Assembly (NCBI RefSeq): GCF_030733385.1
Contig: NZ_JASHJC010000021.1
Location: forward strand, 1 to 54,856
DNA length: 54,856 nt
Direction: 5' to 3'
Source of the DNA: Roseovarius sp. MMSF_3359
GTDB lineage: Bacteria; Pseudomonadota; Alphaproteobacteria; Rhodobacterales; Rhodobacteraceae
This document shows, in pieces, positions 1 through 8,418 of the stretch. Below the pieces are notes generated by a model that saw only the letters and a program-made list of their open reading frames with translations, had not been told where the DNA came from and did no database searches. A program made the translations under genes and the position numbers. Numbering within the stretch: the stretch's first letter is position 1; each line of letters begins with the position of its first letter.

Positions 1-20
1 GCCCGGCGGTGCCGCCGGGC
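1..20. terminator. GC-rich hairpin at window edge
   Basis: An 8-bp perfect stem (GCCCGGCG / CGCCGGGC) with a 4-nt loop. It lies about 40 bases beyond the stop codon of the leftward VPLPA-CTERM gene, where a transcription terminator would sit. No T-run is visible because the window begins here, so intrinsic termination is inferred. Confidence 0.5.
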
Positions 21-61
21 GGAACGGCTCGTTGAACCGGTTCGATTTTCGAAACGACGCT

Positions 62-1246
62 TTAACGACGGCGCAGCGCCAGAAGGCCAAGCGCGCTCAG
101 CATGAGCAATCCACCCGCCGGGAGCGGCACCGTCGAAATACCGGTCGGCCCGTCATAGAAGGCCACGGGGCGCGGCTTGTCGAAAATGCCCGGAAACGCG
201 ACACCAGACGCAAACACAACCGTTTCGCCATCGTCCAGGAAATCCATGTCGCCGTTCAGATCCTTGAGCAGGTAAACGCCCGATGTTTCCGGCGTCAGCC
301 CATTCGACACTAGCGCCAGGGTGCCGGAGCCGTCGGAATTCAGATCAAAGCCGAAGTCAAATCCGAACCCGTCCGGCAGCGCCCCTGCATTCCAGACTTG
401 GGTGACGGTGTCGGCATCCGTGATCTTGCCATCACCATCCGTGTCGATCAGGCCGAAAAGCGAGGCCGGGTTGGTGAAATCGAGGAACTCCAGCGTATAG
501 ACCGTGCCATCGAGCGCGGTCATGCCAAAATCGACCGGCGCTCCGAATGCGTTATTTTCATCAATGAAAACTGTCACCTCATCGGCCTCGACCGTACCTG
601 AGCCATCCACATCCTCGGCCCGATAGATCACGTTGTCATCGGTGCCCACCAGATCGGAAATATAGGCCACGTCACCATCGAAGGAGATTTCAAATGGCGA
701 GGATTTGCCATTCAACGCCTTGAGATCGAGCCAGGGTGTCGCCTCGCCCGCGTCATTCGCATCCCCGTCATTGTTGAGGTCGACGGTGCGGAAAATGAAA
801 TCGCCGCTCTGGTCCGAGAGCACATCCGCCTCGGTCACGTAAACCGCGCCGTCCGACCCGATCGCCATCCCGTTGGGCGTGTGGAGCTTGTAGCCCCCGG
901 CGTTTGCGGATGAGAACCAGACGCGGGATTCGCCCAGATCATTGGCATCACCATTCCCGTCCAGGTCTTCCAGCCGGTAGACCGTGTCGGTATCGCCTTC
1001 GCCCGCGTAGTAGACGCCGTTTTTACCTTCAAGCGTGAAGACGTTGAGGCCCGTCAGGCCAAGCGCCGAGCCGTCGAAGAAAAGCGCGCCCTCGCGGTCG
1101 GTGGTGGTACCGTAACCATCGGTATCGGAAAACCGGTAGACACCTTCATTGGAAAGGTCCGCCATCAGGATCGAGAGTGTTTTGGCCTGTCCAACCGCAG
1201 GCACCGCAAGGAAGGGCAGCAATGTGATATAGGATAGTTTGGTCAT
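62..1246 (-). CDS. VPLPA-CTERM sorting domain protein, secreted
   Basis: Predicted surface or exported protein of 394 aa. It has an N-terminal signal peptide (MTKLSYITLL..., cleavage near VGQA/KT) and ends in VPLPAGGLLMLSALGLLALRRR-type sequence, that is a VPLPA motif, a hydrophobic helix and a basic tail. This is the alphaproteobacterial variant of PEP-CTERM, known to be processed by a dedicated exosortase (XrtD). The body contains several Asp-rich loops (DTDGYGT, DLDGNGDAN, DLNNDGDAND, DTDGDGKITDAD) that resemble EF-hand or dockerin calcium sites and are probably a calcium-stabilised beta-propeller-like fold. The ATG at 1246 is preferred over the upstream one at 1285 because GGAGG lies just before it and the signal peptide starts there. 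The enzymatic role, if any, is unknown. Confidence 0.85.
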   Translation of the reverse strand: MTKLSYITLLPFLAVPAVGQAKTLSILMADLSNEGVYRFSDTDGYGTTTDREGALFFDGSALGLTGLNVFTLEGKNGVYYAGEGDTDTVYRLEDLDGNGDANDLGESRVWFSSANAGGYKLHTPNGMAIGSDGAVYVTEADVLSDQSGDFIFRTVDLNNDGDANDAGEATPWLDLKALNGKSSPFEISFDGDVAYISDLVGTDDNVIYRAEDVDGSGTVEADEVTVFIDENNAFGAPVDFGMTALDGTVYTLEFLDFTNPASLFGLIDTDGDGKITDADTVTQVWNAGALPDGFGFDFGFDLNSDGSGTLALVSNGLTPETSGVYLLKDLNGDMDFLDDGETVVFASGVAFPGIFDKPRPVAFYDGPTGISTVPLPAGGLLMLSALGLLALRRR

Positions 1247-1482
1247 GTCGCCTCCGAATAACCAGTGGAAAGGGCTGGCTGGCATCCGTTAGGTCGGCGA
1301 GCTGTCGGTTCGTGCTGAACCTGAGCCCCGTAATAGTCCCACGGGGGGCGGTGTCAACCAGATCCAGCCGCCTATTTCACGCAGGCCGCCTACCCGCCAA
1401 ATCCGACATATCCGCGCCGTATTTGGGCTTGCCCCTGCCAGTCCCGCGGGGCAGCGTGGTCAGAACCTGATCGGAGCCCGCC

Positions 1483-2715
1483 ATGCGCCTGCAAGACCTC
1501 GACATCATCATCACCGCGCCTCCTTCCCCCGGATGGGGAGGGCGCTACTGGATCTTGGTCAAGCTCACGACCGACAATGGCACCACCGGCTGGGGGGAGT
1601 GTTATGCCTCCTCCATCGGGCCTGAGGCGATGAAGCCCGTCATCCGCGACGTGTTCGACCGGCATATGTTGGGCGAAAACCCCGAAAACATTGAGCTGAT
1701 GTTCCGCCGCGCCTATTCCTCGGGTTTCACGCAGCGCCCGGATCTGACAGTAATGGGCGCGTTTTCCGGGCTTGAAATCGCCTGCTGGGACATTCTCGGC
1801 AAGGCCCGGGAACGGCCCGTCTGGGCGATGCTGGGCGGGCGTATGAACGATCGCATCCGCGCCTATACCTACCTGTACCCGCTGCCCCATCACGATCTGA
1901 ACGCCTTCTGGACCTCGCCCGAAATGGCGGCAGAAACGGCGGCGGCGATGGTCGATCTGGGGTATACCGCCGTCAAGTTCGACCCCGCCGGGCCGTATAC
2001 ACTGCGCGGCGGGCATATGCCTGCGATGACGGATATCGACCTGTCGGTCGCCTTTTGCCGTGCCATTCGGGAAGCTGTCGGCACCAAGGCCGATCTACTC
2101 TTTGGCACCCACGGGCAGTTCACCACGGCCGGCGCCATTCGTCTGGGCAAAGCCCTTGAGCCCTACGGGCCCCTCTGGTTCGAAGAGCCGATCCCGCCGG
2201 ACAATGTGGCGGAGATGGCCAAGGTCGCGCAGGCGGTCGCGATCCCAGTAGCAACGGGCGAGCGTCTGACGACCAAGGCCGAATTTGCCCCGGTTCTGCG
2301 CGCGGGGGCGGCAACGATCCTGCAACCGGCATTGGGCCGCGCGGGCGGTATCTGGGAGATGAAGAAGGTCGCCGCCATGGCCGAGGTCTATAACGCGCAG
2401 ATGGCCCCGCATCTCTATGCCGGGCCGGTGGAATGGGCGGCCAATATCCATCTCGGTGCGTCGATCCCGAACCTGCTGATGGCCGAAACCATCGACACGC
2501 CCTTCCACGCGGCGCTCATCAAGAACACGATCAGCGTCGAAGAGGGGTTCATCGTGCCACCCGAAGCCCCCGGACTTGGCATCGAGGTCGATGAGGACCT
2601 GGCCCGCGCGCATCCTTATACCGGTAAGGGACTGCATCTTGAGATGCAGGAGGCCCCTTGCGATTATGCCAATGGCAACGCCTTCACGGGTGGCGCACCG
2701 CCGGAGAAGAGCTAA
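1483..2715 (+). CDS. enolase-superfamily enzyme (mandelate racemase/muconate lactonizing family)
   Basis: A 410-aa protein with the two-domain MR/MLE layout: an N-terminal capping domain (about 1-125) and a barrel (about 130-370). Family landmarks are VKFD (Lys165), WFEEP (metal Glu near 234/235), TGERL (Glu260) and APHLY (His310). Two normally acidic positions look different: the first metal motif reads GTHG (208-211) where D-x-N/H-G is usual, and the strand that normally carries the dyad Asp reads QPALGR (281-286). Members of this superfamily abstract a proton alpha to a carboxylate, typically in sugar-acid dehydration or racemisation. The substrate cannot be told from the sequence. It stands alone, divergent from the VPLPA gene, with a GGAG ribosome site before the ATG. 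Confidence 0.8.
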   Translation: MRLQDLDIIITAPPSPGWGGRYWILVKLTTDNGTTGWGECYASSIGPEAMKPVIRDVFDRHMLGENPENIELMFRRAYSSGFTQRPDLTVMGAFSGLEIACWDILGKARERPVWAMLGGRMNDRIRAYTYLYPLPHHDLNAFWTSPEMAAETAAAMVDLGYTAVKFDPAGPYTLRGGHMPAMTDIDLSVAFCRAIREAVGTKADLLFGTHGQFTTAGAIRLGKALEPYGPLWFEEPIPPDNVAEMAKVAQAVAIPVATGERLTTKAEFAPVLRAGAATILQPALGRAGGIWEMKKVAAMAEVYNAQMAPHLYAGPVEWAANIHLGASIPNLLMAETIDTPFHAALIKNTISVEEGFIVPPEAPGLGIEVDEDLARAHPYTGKGLHLEMQEAPCDYANGNAFTGGAPPEKS

Positions 2716-2756
2716 GTCAGCTTCGGCGTTGGGCAGGCGTCGGTGGTGAGCCGCGT

Positions 2757-2884
2757 GATCGCCAGACCGCGGAATGGCGATCAGACGCTGGTTAAACGCG
2801 CTCTATCTTCGCCAGGTCTGAAGAACCTTTGAATGTTTACTGATCCTCTCCAAATCGCCAGCCCTTGCGGGCGGTCTGGCGATC
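2757..2884. repeat. 14-bp inverted repeat bracketing an intergenic segment
   Basis: GATCGCCAGACCGC at 2757-2770 is the exact reverse complement of GCGGTCTGGCGATC at 2871-2884. A third partial copy, TGGCGATC at 2775-2782, can form a short hairpin with the left arm (8 bp, 10-nt loop). The element lies between the convergent ends of the enolase-superfamily gene and the AEC transporter gene. It could act as a bidirectional terminator or be a small mobile or repeat remnant. No ORF is supported inside it. Confidence 0.6.
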
Positions 2885-2932
2885 GCACGGCGGCCTGCGG
2901 CCTTGATTCCGCGCCGGGTTACATTTCAAAAG

Positions 2933-3862
2933 CTACGGCAAGAGCCCCAACCAGACCCAGACCGTCAGGATCGACAGCGCCGTGCCGATGAGCACGCTCG
3001 ACGCCGCCACACGCCGCGCGGCGCCGTACATATTGGCGAAGATATAGGTGTTGATCCCGGGCGCCATCGCCGCCGTCAGGACCGCCGCCCGCACCACGTC
3101 GACCGGCAGGGCAAAGGCCGCAACGAACCCGCGGGTGATGAGCGGATGGATGACAAGCGCAATCACGCAGACAAAGAGGATCACGCGCAGATCACCTTCG
3201 GGCCGATAGCGCACCAGCACGCCACCCAACCCGAAAAGCGCCGCCGGTAGCGCCGCGCGCACGAGGAGATCCAGCGCATCGTCGAACACGCCAGGGATTG
3301 GTAGACCGGACAGGTTCACCACAAACCCAAGCGCGATCCCGATGATGAGCGCGTTCGAAAACATCGCCTTGAGGACCTTACCGGCCAGCGCCACACCGGC
3401 GGTGCTCCGCGCCCGGGTGATCTCCATCGCGGTGATCCCGATGCCGTAGCAGAACGGCGAATGCAGCGCGATGATCGCGTAGTTGACGCTCAAAGCATCG
3501 GCCCCATAGGCCCGTTCGGTTAGCGGCAGACCCAGCAAAACCGTGTTGGAGAAGAGGCAGCAGAAGCCAATGGCCACTGCATCCTCCCACGACCGCCCGA
3601 AGAAATGCCGCGCGCCCAGAAGGCCCAGAAGGAACCCGGCCAGAGCGCCGGTATAGAAGCTGATGAGCAGCCGCCAGTCGAAACTCTGCCCCAGGTCCAG
3701 CCGGGCAATCGCGGTGAAGAGCAGGCAGGGAATGGCGAATTTCTGGGTGAAGTTCATCAACCCGTCGACACCGGCGTCGGAAAACCACCCGCGCCACACC
3801 GCCAGATATCCAAATCCGGTGACGACAAAAACCGGCAGGATGACCTCCAAGAGCGCCTGCAT
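2933..3862 (-). CDS. AEC family transporter (auxin efflux carrier fold)
   Basis: A 309-aa inner-membrane protein with about ten hydrophobic helices in two five-helix repeats separated by a hydrophilic stretch, as in the AEC/BASS-type fold. The family exports or exchanges small organic acids such as malate or malonate; the substrate here is not readable. It is the last gene of the leftward tatD/holB/tmk run, only 8 bp after the stop of the MBL-fold hydrolase, so it is probably co-transcribed with it. The ATG at 3862 directly precedes the first helix (LLEVILPVFVVTGFGYLAV). Confidence 0.85.
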   Translation of the reverse strand: MQALLEVILPVFVVTGFGYLAVWRGWFSDAGVDGLMNFTQKFAIPCLLFTAIARLDLGQSFDWRLLISFYTGALAGFLLGLLGARHFFGRSWEDAVAIGFCCLFSNTVLLGLPLTERAYGADALSVNYAIIALHSPFCYGIGITAMEITRARSTAGVALAGKVLKAMFSNALIIGIALGFVVNLSGLPIPGVFDDALDLLVRAALPAALFGLGGVLVRYRPEGDLRVILFVCVIALVIHPLITRGFVAAFALPVDVVRAAVLTAAMAPGINTYIFANMYGAARRVAASSVLIGTALSILTVWVWLGLLP

Positions 3863-3870
3863 CGGGCCGC

Positions 3871-4668
3871 TCAGTCCGGGTAGGTGATCACCATGCCGTC
3901 ATAAGCGGCGGTGATCCAATCGGGGGTCTCGTCAATGACCGCCTGGTAGTCGAGGTCGATATGCATATTGGTCAACACGCCCTGCCTGGGCCGCGCCCGG
4001 TGCATCCATTCGACCGATTGCTTGAAATGCGAATGGGTCGGGTGCGGTGTGCGGCGCAGGGAATCGAGCACCCAGCAATCGAGACCTTCCAAGACCGGCC
4101 AGACATCCTCGGGGATCTCCGCCACATCGGGAAGATAGGCAAGCCCACCAACCTTGAAGCCAAGCGCGTCGATGGACCCATGACCCACCTTAAACGGCGT
4201 CAGCGTGATTGCCCCGCCGGCCCCGTCGATCACCACATCGCCATCAATCGTGTGCATGTCGAGGATCGGCGGATAGGGCGAGCCTTCGGGTTGCACAAAG
4301 GCGTAGCCAAAGCGCGAAAAAAGCGCGTCCTGTGTTGCACCATCGGCCCAGACCGGCAAGCGGCGTTTCATGTTGAAGACGATCATCCGCAGATCATCAA
4401 GACCGTGCACATGGTCCGCATGGGCGTGGGTGTAGACCACGCCGTCCAGCTCACCGACACCCGCATCCAGAAGCTGCGTGCGCAGGTCGGGCGAGGTGTC
4501 GATCAACACGCGGGTTATGCCACCCTCCGTCACACGCTCGACCAGCATCGAACACCGGCGGCGATAGTTGCGAGGGTTCGACGGGTCGCAATCGCCCCAG
4601 TGTCCGCCCAGGCGCGGCACGCCGCCGGACGAACCGCTGCCCAGGATGGTAAAGCGCAATTCGGCCAT
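3871..4668 (-). CDS. MBL-fold metallohydrolase, PhnP-like
   Basis: A 265-aa metallo-beta-lactamase fold protein. It begins with the strand and Gly loop TILGSGSSGGVP and has the metal motif THAHADHVHGLDDL (His81, His83, Asp85, His86) and a late VLTNMHIDLD motif. The N-terminal cluster HWGDCDPSNPRNYRRRCS is typical of the PhnP/RNase Z-like phosphodiesterase branch (phosphoribosyl cyclic phosphate phosphodiesterase in E. coli). No phosphonate lyase genes are nearby, so the in vivo substrate is uncertain. Its ATG overlaps the tatD stop by one base, indicating translational coupling. Confidence 0.85.
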   Translation of the reverse strand: MAELRFTILGSGSSGGVPRLGGHWGDCDPSNPRNYRRRCSMLVERVTEGGITRVLIDTSPDLRTQLLDAGVGELDGVVYTHAHADHVHGLDDLRMIVFNMKRRLPVWADGATQDALFSRFGYAFVQPEGSPYPPILDMHTIDGDVVIDGAGGAITLTPFKVGHGSIDALGFKVGGLAYLPDVAEIPEDVWPVLEGLDCWVLDSLRRTPHPTHSHFKQSVEWMHRARPRQGVLTNMHIDLDYQAVIDETPDWITAAYDGMVITYPD

Positions 4669-5474
4669 TAGGCGGCATCCTCATAGGCGGCCGCCTTCCA
4701 GAACAACCGGTCGAAATTGTCCTGCGTTTGGGCGGCAAAATCGGCCCATTCCATACCGAAGACCTCCGCGCCCTTCTGGGCCGTGTGCAGGGTATAGGCC
4801 GGCTCGTTGCGTTTGCCGCGATAGGGCGGCGGCGCGAGGTAGGGCGCGTCTGTTTCCACCAGGATGCGATCCACCGGCGCAGCGGCGAAAATATCGCGCA
4901 ACTCCTGGCTCTTCGGAAAGGCCGCGATGCCCGACATGGAGAGGTAAAACCCCAGGTCCAGCGCGGCCCGCGCCAGTTCGGCGCCGGACGAAAAACAGTG
5001 CATCACGCAAGTGTAAGCGCCGTTGCGGTACTCTTCGGTCAGGATGCGCGCCATGTCGTCATCCGCAGCGCGGGCATGGATGATGAGTGGCAGGCCGGTC
5101 TGACGCGCCGCCTCAATATGGAGGCGCAGTGATTTCTTTTGGATATCAGCACTTTCCGAGGTGTAATGATAATCGAGGCCCGTCTCGCCAATGCCCACGA
5201 GTTTCGGATGCCGAGCCAGGGCCACTAGTTCTTCGACCGTGGCCAGCGGCTCTTCGGCGGCGCTCATCGGGTGGGTGCCGGCGGCGTAGAAGACCGGCGT
5301 GTATTGCTCGGCAATCGCGCGCACCTGCGGCTCCAATCTGAGCCGGGTGCAAATGGTCACCATGCGGGTCACCCCCGCCGCAACCGCGCGGTCGATCACG
5401 GCATCGCGTTCGGCGTCGAAATCCGGGAAATCCAGGTGGCAATGGCTGTCGGTGATCTGGATCTGGTTGGTCAT
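4668..5474 (-). CDS. tatD: TatD family metal-dependent hydrolase
   Basis: A 268-aa TIM-barrel hydrolase of the TatD DNase family. Visible metal ligands are HCHLD (His11, His13), GETGLDYHY, IHAR, MHCFSSG and ETDAPYLAP (Asp near 209). TatD enzymes are cytoplasmic 3'-5' exonuclease-like hydrolases implicated in DNA repair and degradation. The length is normal for the family. The gene sits 19 bp downstream of holB and overlaps the following MBL hydrolase by one base (TAATG), a block conserved in alphaproteobacteria. Confidence 0.92.
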   Translation of the reverse strand: MTNQIQITDSHCHLDFPDFDAERDAVIDRAVAAGVTRMVTICTRLRLEPQVRAIAEQYTPVFYAAGTHPMSAAEEPLATVEELVALARHPKLVGIGETGLDYHYTSESADIQKKSLRLHIEAARQTGLPLIIHARAADDDMARILTEEYRNGAYTCVMHCFSSGAELARAALDLGFYLSMSGIAAFPKSQELRDIFAAAPVDRILVETDAPYLAPPPYRGKRNEPAYTLHTAQKGAEVFGMEWADFAAQTQDNFDRLFWKAAAYEDAA

Positions 5475-5493
5475 CGTCTGGCCCTTGGCGGGG

Positions 5494-6621
5494 CTAGCCC
5501 GCGGCGGTTTGCTGTATCCTGAACACCGTATCTAGGACGAGCGCGGCAGGGTCAAGGTTGACCGCCCGCCCATGACGCGCCCGCGCGCCGATCTCGGCGG
5601 CACATTCCGCCCAGGCGCGGCCCAGATGCGGCGTCGAAGACAGGCGCGCGAACACCTCCGCTTCACCCGGTGCAGCCTCGGCCTCCGGCGGGGCGCCAAC
5701 AGCCCCGGTGCGGGCCAGCCGCGCCAGCAGGAGGTCCGTCAAACCAAAAAGCAGATCGAGCCGGTCTTCGCCGCCACGGGCCGCCGCCACCTCCGCTAGT
5801 TTCAAGGCACGGGCGCGGTCAAGCTGCGGCAGGGTGCCGATGATCGCGACCAGCTCGGCATAGAGCGTCAAGCCGCCCAGCTTGATGAGCCGCACCGCCT
5901 CGCCCACGGACCCGCCCGAAAGCTCCGCCAATGCCGCGGCATCCTCTGGCGCGTCGATATCGGCCTGCGCGAGGGCGGCGGCCATATCCGATGCAGCCAG
6001 CGGCGACAGGCGCAATTCACGACACCGCGACCGGATCGTCGGCAAGAGGCGCGAGGGTTGATGGCTTATGAGCAGGAGGATCGTGCGCGCGGGCGGTTCT
6101 TCGAGCATCTTCAGAAGCGCATTCGCGGCCTGTACGTTCATCTCGTCGGCGCAATCAAGGATCACGACGCGACGCCCGCCATCGGTGGCACTCAGTTGCA
6201 AGAACTGGTTCAGGCGCCGCACGTCATCGGCCACGATCATGTCACGCATCCGCCCGGTTTTCTCGTTCGGCGTCCGGGTGATGTGAAACAGCCCCGGGTC
6301 GGATCCGGCCAGAAGACGCCGCGCCACCGGATGATCGGCAGCGATATCGAGCGTTTCCGGCGCGGGCGGGGCATCGCCGAAAAGCCCGCCCTCCTCAGCC
6401 TCCGGCGTGGCCAGTAAAAACCGCGCGATGCGCCAGGCCAGCGTTGCCTTGCCGACGCCACGCGGCCCGGTGATGAGCCAGCCATGGTGCATCCGTCCGG
6501 AATTGAAGGCCTCTAGAAACGCGGCTTCTGCCCCGTCCTGCCCGATCAGCCGGGGCGTCTCGCGCGGGTGCGGCGCCCCCTCGACACGATCCGGCTCCGG
6601 CGGTGTGTCCTCCGCCGCCAT
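5494..6621 (-). CDS. holB: DNA polymerase III subunit delta'
   Basis: A 375-aa clamp-loader ATPase-like subunit. The P-loop GPRGVGKA lies at residues 52-59 and the SRC-type motif at IRSRCREL. The region LDCADEMNVQAANALLKMLEEPP is the classic delta' signature. It is part of the complex that loads the beta clamp during replication. The ATG overlaps the tmk stop by one base (TGATG), and tmk-holB coupling is widespread in bacteria. The N-terminal 20 residues are an acidic and proline-rich extension. Confidence 0.95.
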   Translation of the reverse strand: MAAEDTPPEPDRVEGAPHPRETPRLIGQDGAEAAFLEAFNSGRMHHGWLITGPRGVGKATLAWRIARFLLATPEAEEGGLFGDAPPAPETLDIAADHPVARRLLAGSDPGLFHITRTPNEKTGRMRDMIVADDVRRLNQFLQLSATDGGRRVVILDCADEMNVQAANALLKMLEEPPARTILLLISHQPSRLLPTIRSRCRELRLSPLAASDMAAALAQADIDAPEDAAALAELSGGSVGEAVRLIKLGGLTLYAELVAIIGTLPQLDRARALKLAEVAAARGGEDRLDLLFGLTDLLLARLARTGAVGAPPEAEAAPGEAEVFARLSSTPHLGRAWAECAAEIGARARHGRAVNLDPAALVLDTVFRIQQTAAG

Positions 6622-7244
6622 CAGAGGCGTGCCTCAACCGCATTGCGCACATCGAGGGCGACATCGGCAACCTCGCGCGCACCATCTATCACAATGAAAC
6701 GGTTGGAAAATTCCTCTGCCAACGCGAGGAACCCCTCGCGCATCCGACGCTGCATGTCAGTGCCGAAGGATTCGAACCTCTCTTCATCCCCACCTCGCGC
6801 CAGCGCCCGTTGCAGTCCCGTTTCCGGATCCATGTCGATCAGCACGGTCACATCCGGCTCCCTTCCGATCACCAGCCGGTGCAACTTGTCCACCAACCCG
6901 CGAAGATCGGCACGCCCGAGGCCCTGATACATGCGGGTACTGTCGGCAAACCGGTCGCAGATCACAACTTTCCCGGCTGCGACAGAGGGCGCGATCAGAC
7001 GTTCCAGATGATCCCGCCGCGCTGCGTTGAAAAGCAGCAGTTCCGTTTCCGCCGACCAGCGATCCGCATCCCCCTCAAGGACTAGTTTGCGAATGTCTTC
7101 TGCGCCGGGACTACCGCCCGGCTCACGCGTCAGGATAACCTCATGGCCGGTGTCGCGCAGATGATCCGCCAGCAGACGCGCTTGTGTGGATTTGCCCGAG
7201 CCGTCGATCCCCTCAAAGGTGACAAACCTGCCCTGCCCGCTCAA
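6621..7244 (-). CDS. tmk: thymidylate kinase
   Basis: A 207-aa dTMP kinase that phosphorylates dTMP to dTDP. The P-loop GIDGSGKS is at residues 12-19, the DR motif is in CDRFADSTRMYQG, and the lid region is RGGDEERFE. The start appears to be TTG at 7244, overlapping the dacC stop as TTGA. A GAGGG ribosome site lies about 7 bp upstream and no ATG fits the family's N-terminus, so the rare start codon is the best choice. The gene is translationally coupled to dacC upstream and holB downstream. Confidence 0.95.
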   Translation of the reverse strand: MSGQGRFVTFEGIDGSGKSTQARLLADHLRDTGHEVILTREPGGSPGAEDIRKLVLEGDADRWSAETELLLFNAARRDHLERLIAPSVAAGKVVICDRFADSTRMYQGLGRADLRGLVDKLHRLVIGREPDVTVLIDMDPETGLQRALARGGDEERFESFGTDMQRRMREGFLALAEEFSNRFIVIDGAREVADVALDVRNAVEARL

Positions 7245-8407
7245 AATCCGCCCTCGGACCCCTGCTGCAACCGTGTAAGCAACACGCCCGAAACCGTGCG
7301 GAGGCGCGCGACGAAACCACCCTTGGCCACGTCTTCTGCCGCGACCAGTGGGATCCGCGTTTCGGGCAGACCTTCGGCGGCAAAAACCAGTTCAGCCAAC
7401 TCGTCGCCTTGCGTGATCGGGGCGCGCAAAGGTCCGGTATAGACGATCTCGGCCTTCAGGTCATCGCCGCCCAAGACGGGCATCAGGGTGATCACATCTT
7501 CGGCCACGGTCAGGCCGACACTGTTGGCGCTGCCCATCCAGACATCCGCGCGGGCCACCTGCTCGCCGGCTTTGACCACCGATTTCTCTACAAATTGGCG
7601 AAACGCCCAGTTGACGATGGCCGAGCTCTCTTCGGCGCGCTGCTTGATGCTGTCGAGACCCGAAACAACGAACACGATCCGCCGCTCGCCCTGTTTGGCA
7701 GAGCCGGTCAGGCCATATCCCGCCTTGACAGTATGCCCGGTCTTGAGGCCATCGGCACCGATGCCGAGCTTCAGCAATGGATTGCGGTTCTGGGTATTCT
7801 TGGGCGCGCGGCCGTCAAATTCGAACTCGGTCTCGGCAAACATTGGATAGAATTCGGGGAAATCCTCGATCAGGTGCTTGGCCAGCAGGGCCAGGTCCCG
7901 CGTGCTCATCAAATGACCCGGTGCAGGCCAACCATTTGAATTCATGAACGTCGAGTTGGTCATGCCCAACTGCTGCGCGCGCTGCGTCATGAAGCGGGCA
8001 AACCCGGCCTCGGTTCCATCCGGGCTGAGCGCCTCGGCGATGACCGCGCAGGCATCGTTGCCTGACAGCACGATAATGCCCCGCAATAGATCATCCACCC
8101 GCACCTTGTCAGTCGTGTCCAGGAACATGGTCGAGCCGCCATAGCTCATCGCATGGGTCGACACCGGCAATTCCTCATCCATCGAAAGACGCCCGTCCCG
8201 GATCGCCTCGAACGCCACGTAGAGCGTCATCAGTTTCGACATGGAGGCCGGCGGCAAGGGCGTGTCCGCGTTCTTGTCCATCAGGATGGTGCCGGTGGTG
8301 ATGTCCATCACGAAGGCGGCCTTGGCCTTGGTGTCGAACGCATGGGACGGCAGCGCCAGCGCCAAAGTCGCAAGAGCCGGGGCGAGAATACGTAGAAGGC
8401 GGTTCAT
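7241..8407 (-). CDS. dacC: D-alanyl-D-alanine carboxypeptidase (peptidase S11)
   Basis: A 388-aa penicillin-binding protein with a signal peptide (cleavage near SHA/FD, residue 23). The three active-site motifs are SMSK (55-58), SGN (115-117) and KTG (222-224). It removes the terminal D-Ala from peptidoglycan stem peptides in the periplasm. The C-terminal third is the usual S11 beta-domain, and the final residues are amphipathic, consistent with membrane anchoring. It lies 11 bp downstream of the SPOR lipoprotein gene and overlaps tmk by four bases. Confidence 0.92.
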   Translation of the reverse strand: MNRLLRILAPALATLALALPSHAFDTKAKAAFVMDITTGTILMDKNADTPLPPASMSKLMTLYVAFEAIRDGRLSMDEELPVSTHAMSYGGSTMFLDTTDKVRVDDLLRGIIVLSGNDACAVIAEALSPDGTEAGFARFMTQRAQQLGMTNSTFMNSNGWPAPGHLMSTRDLALLAKHLIEDFPEFYPMFAETEFEFDGRAPKNTQNRNPLLKLGIGADGLKTGHTVKAGYGLTGSAKQGERRIVFVVSGLDSIKQRAEESSAIVNWAFRQFVEKSVVKAGEQVARADVWMGSANSVGLTVAEDVITLMPVLGGDDLKAEIVYTGPLRAPITQGDELAELVFAAEGLPETRIPLVAAEDVAKGGFVARLRTVSGVLLTRLQQGSEGGF

Positions 8408-8418
8408 GGTACGAGCTT

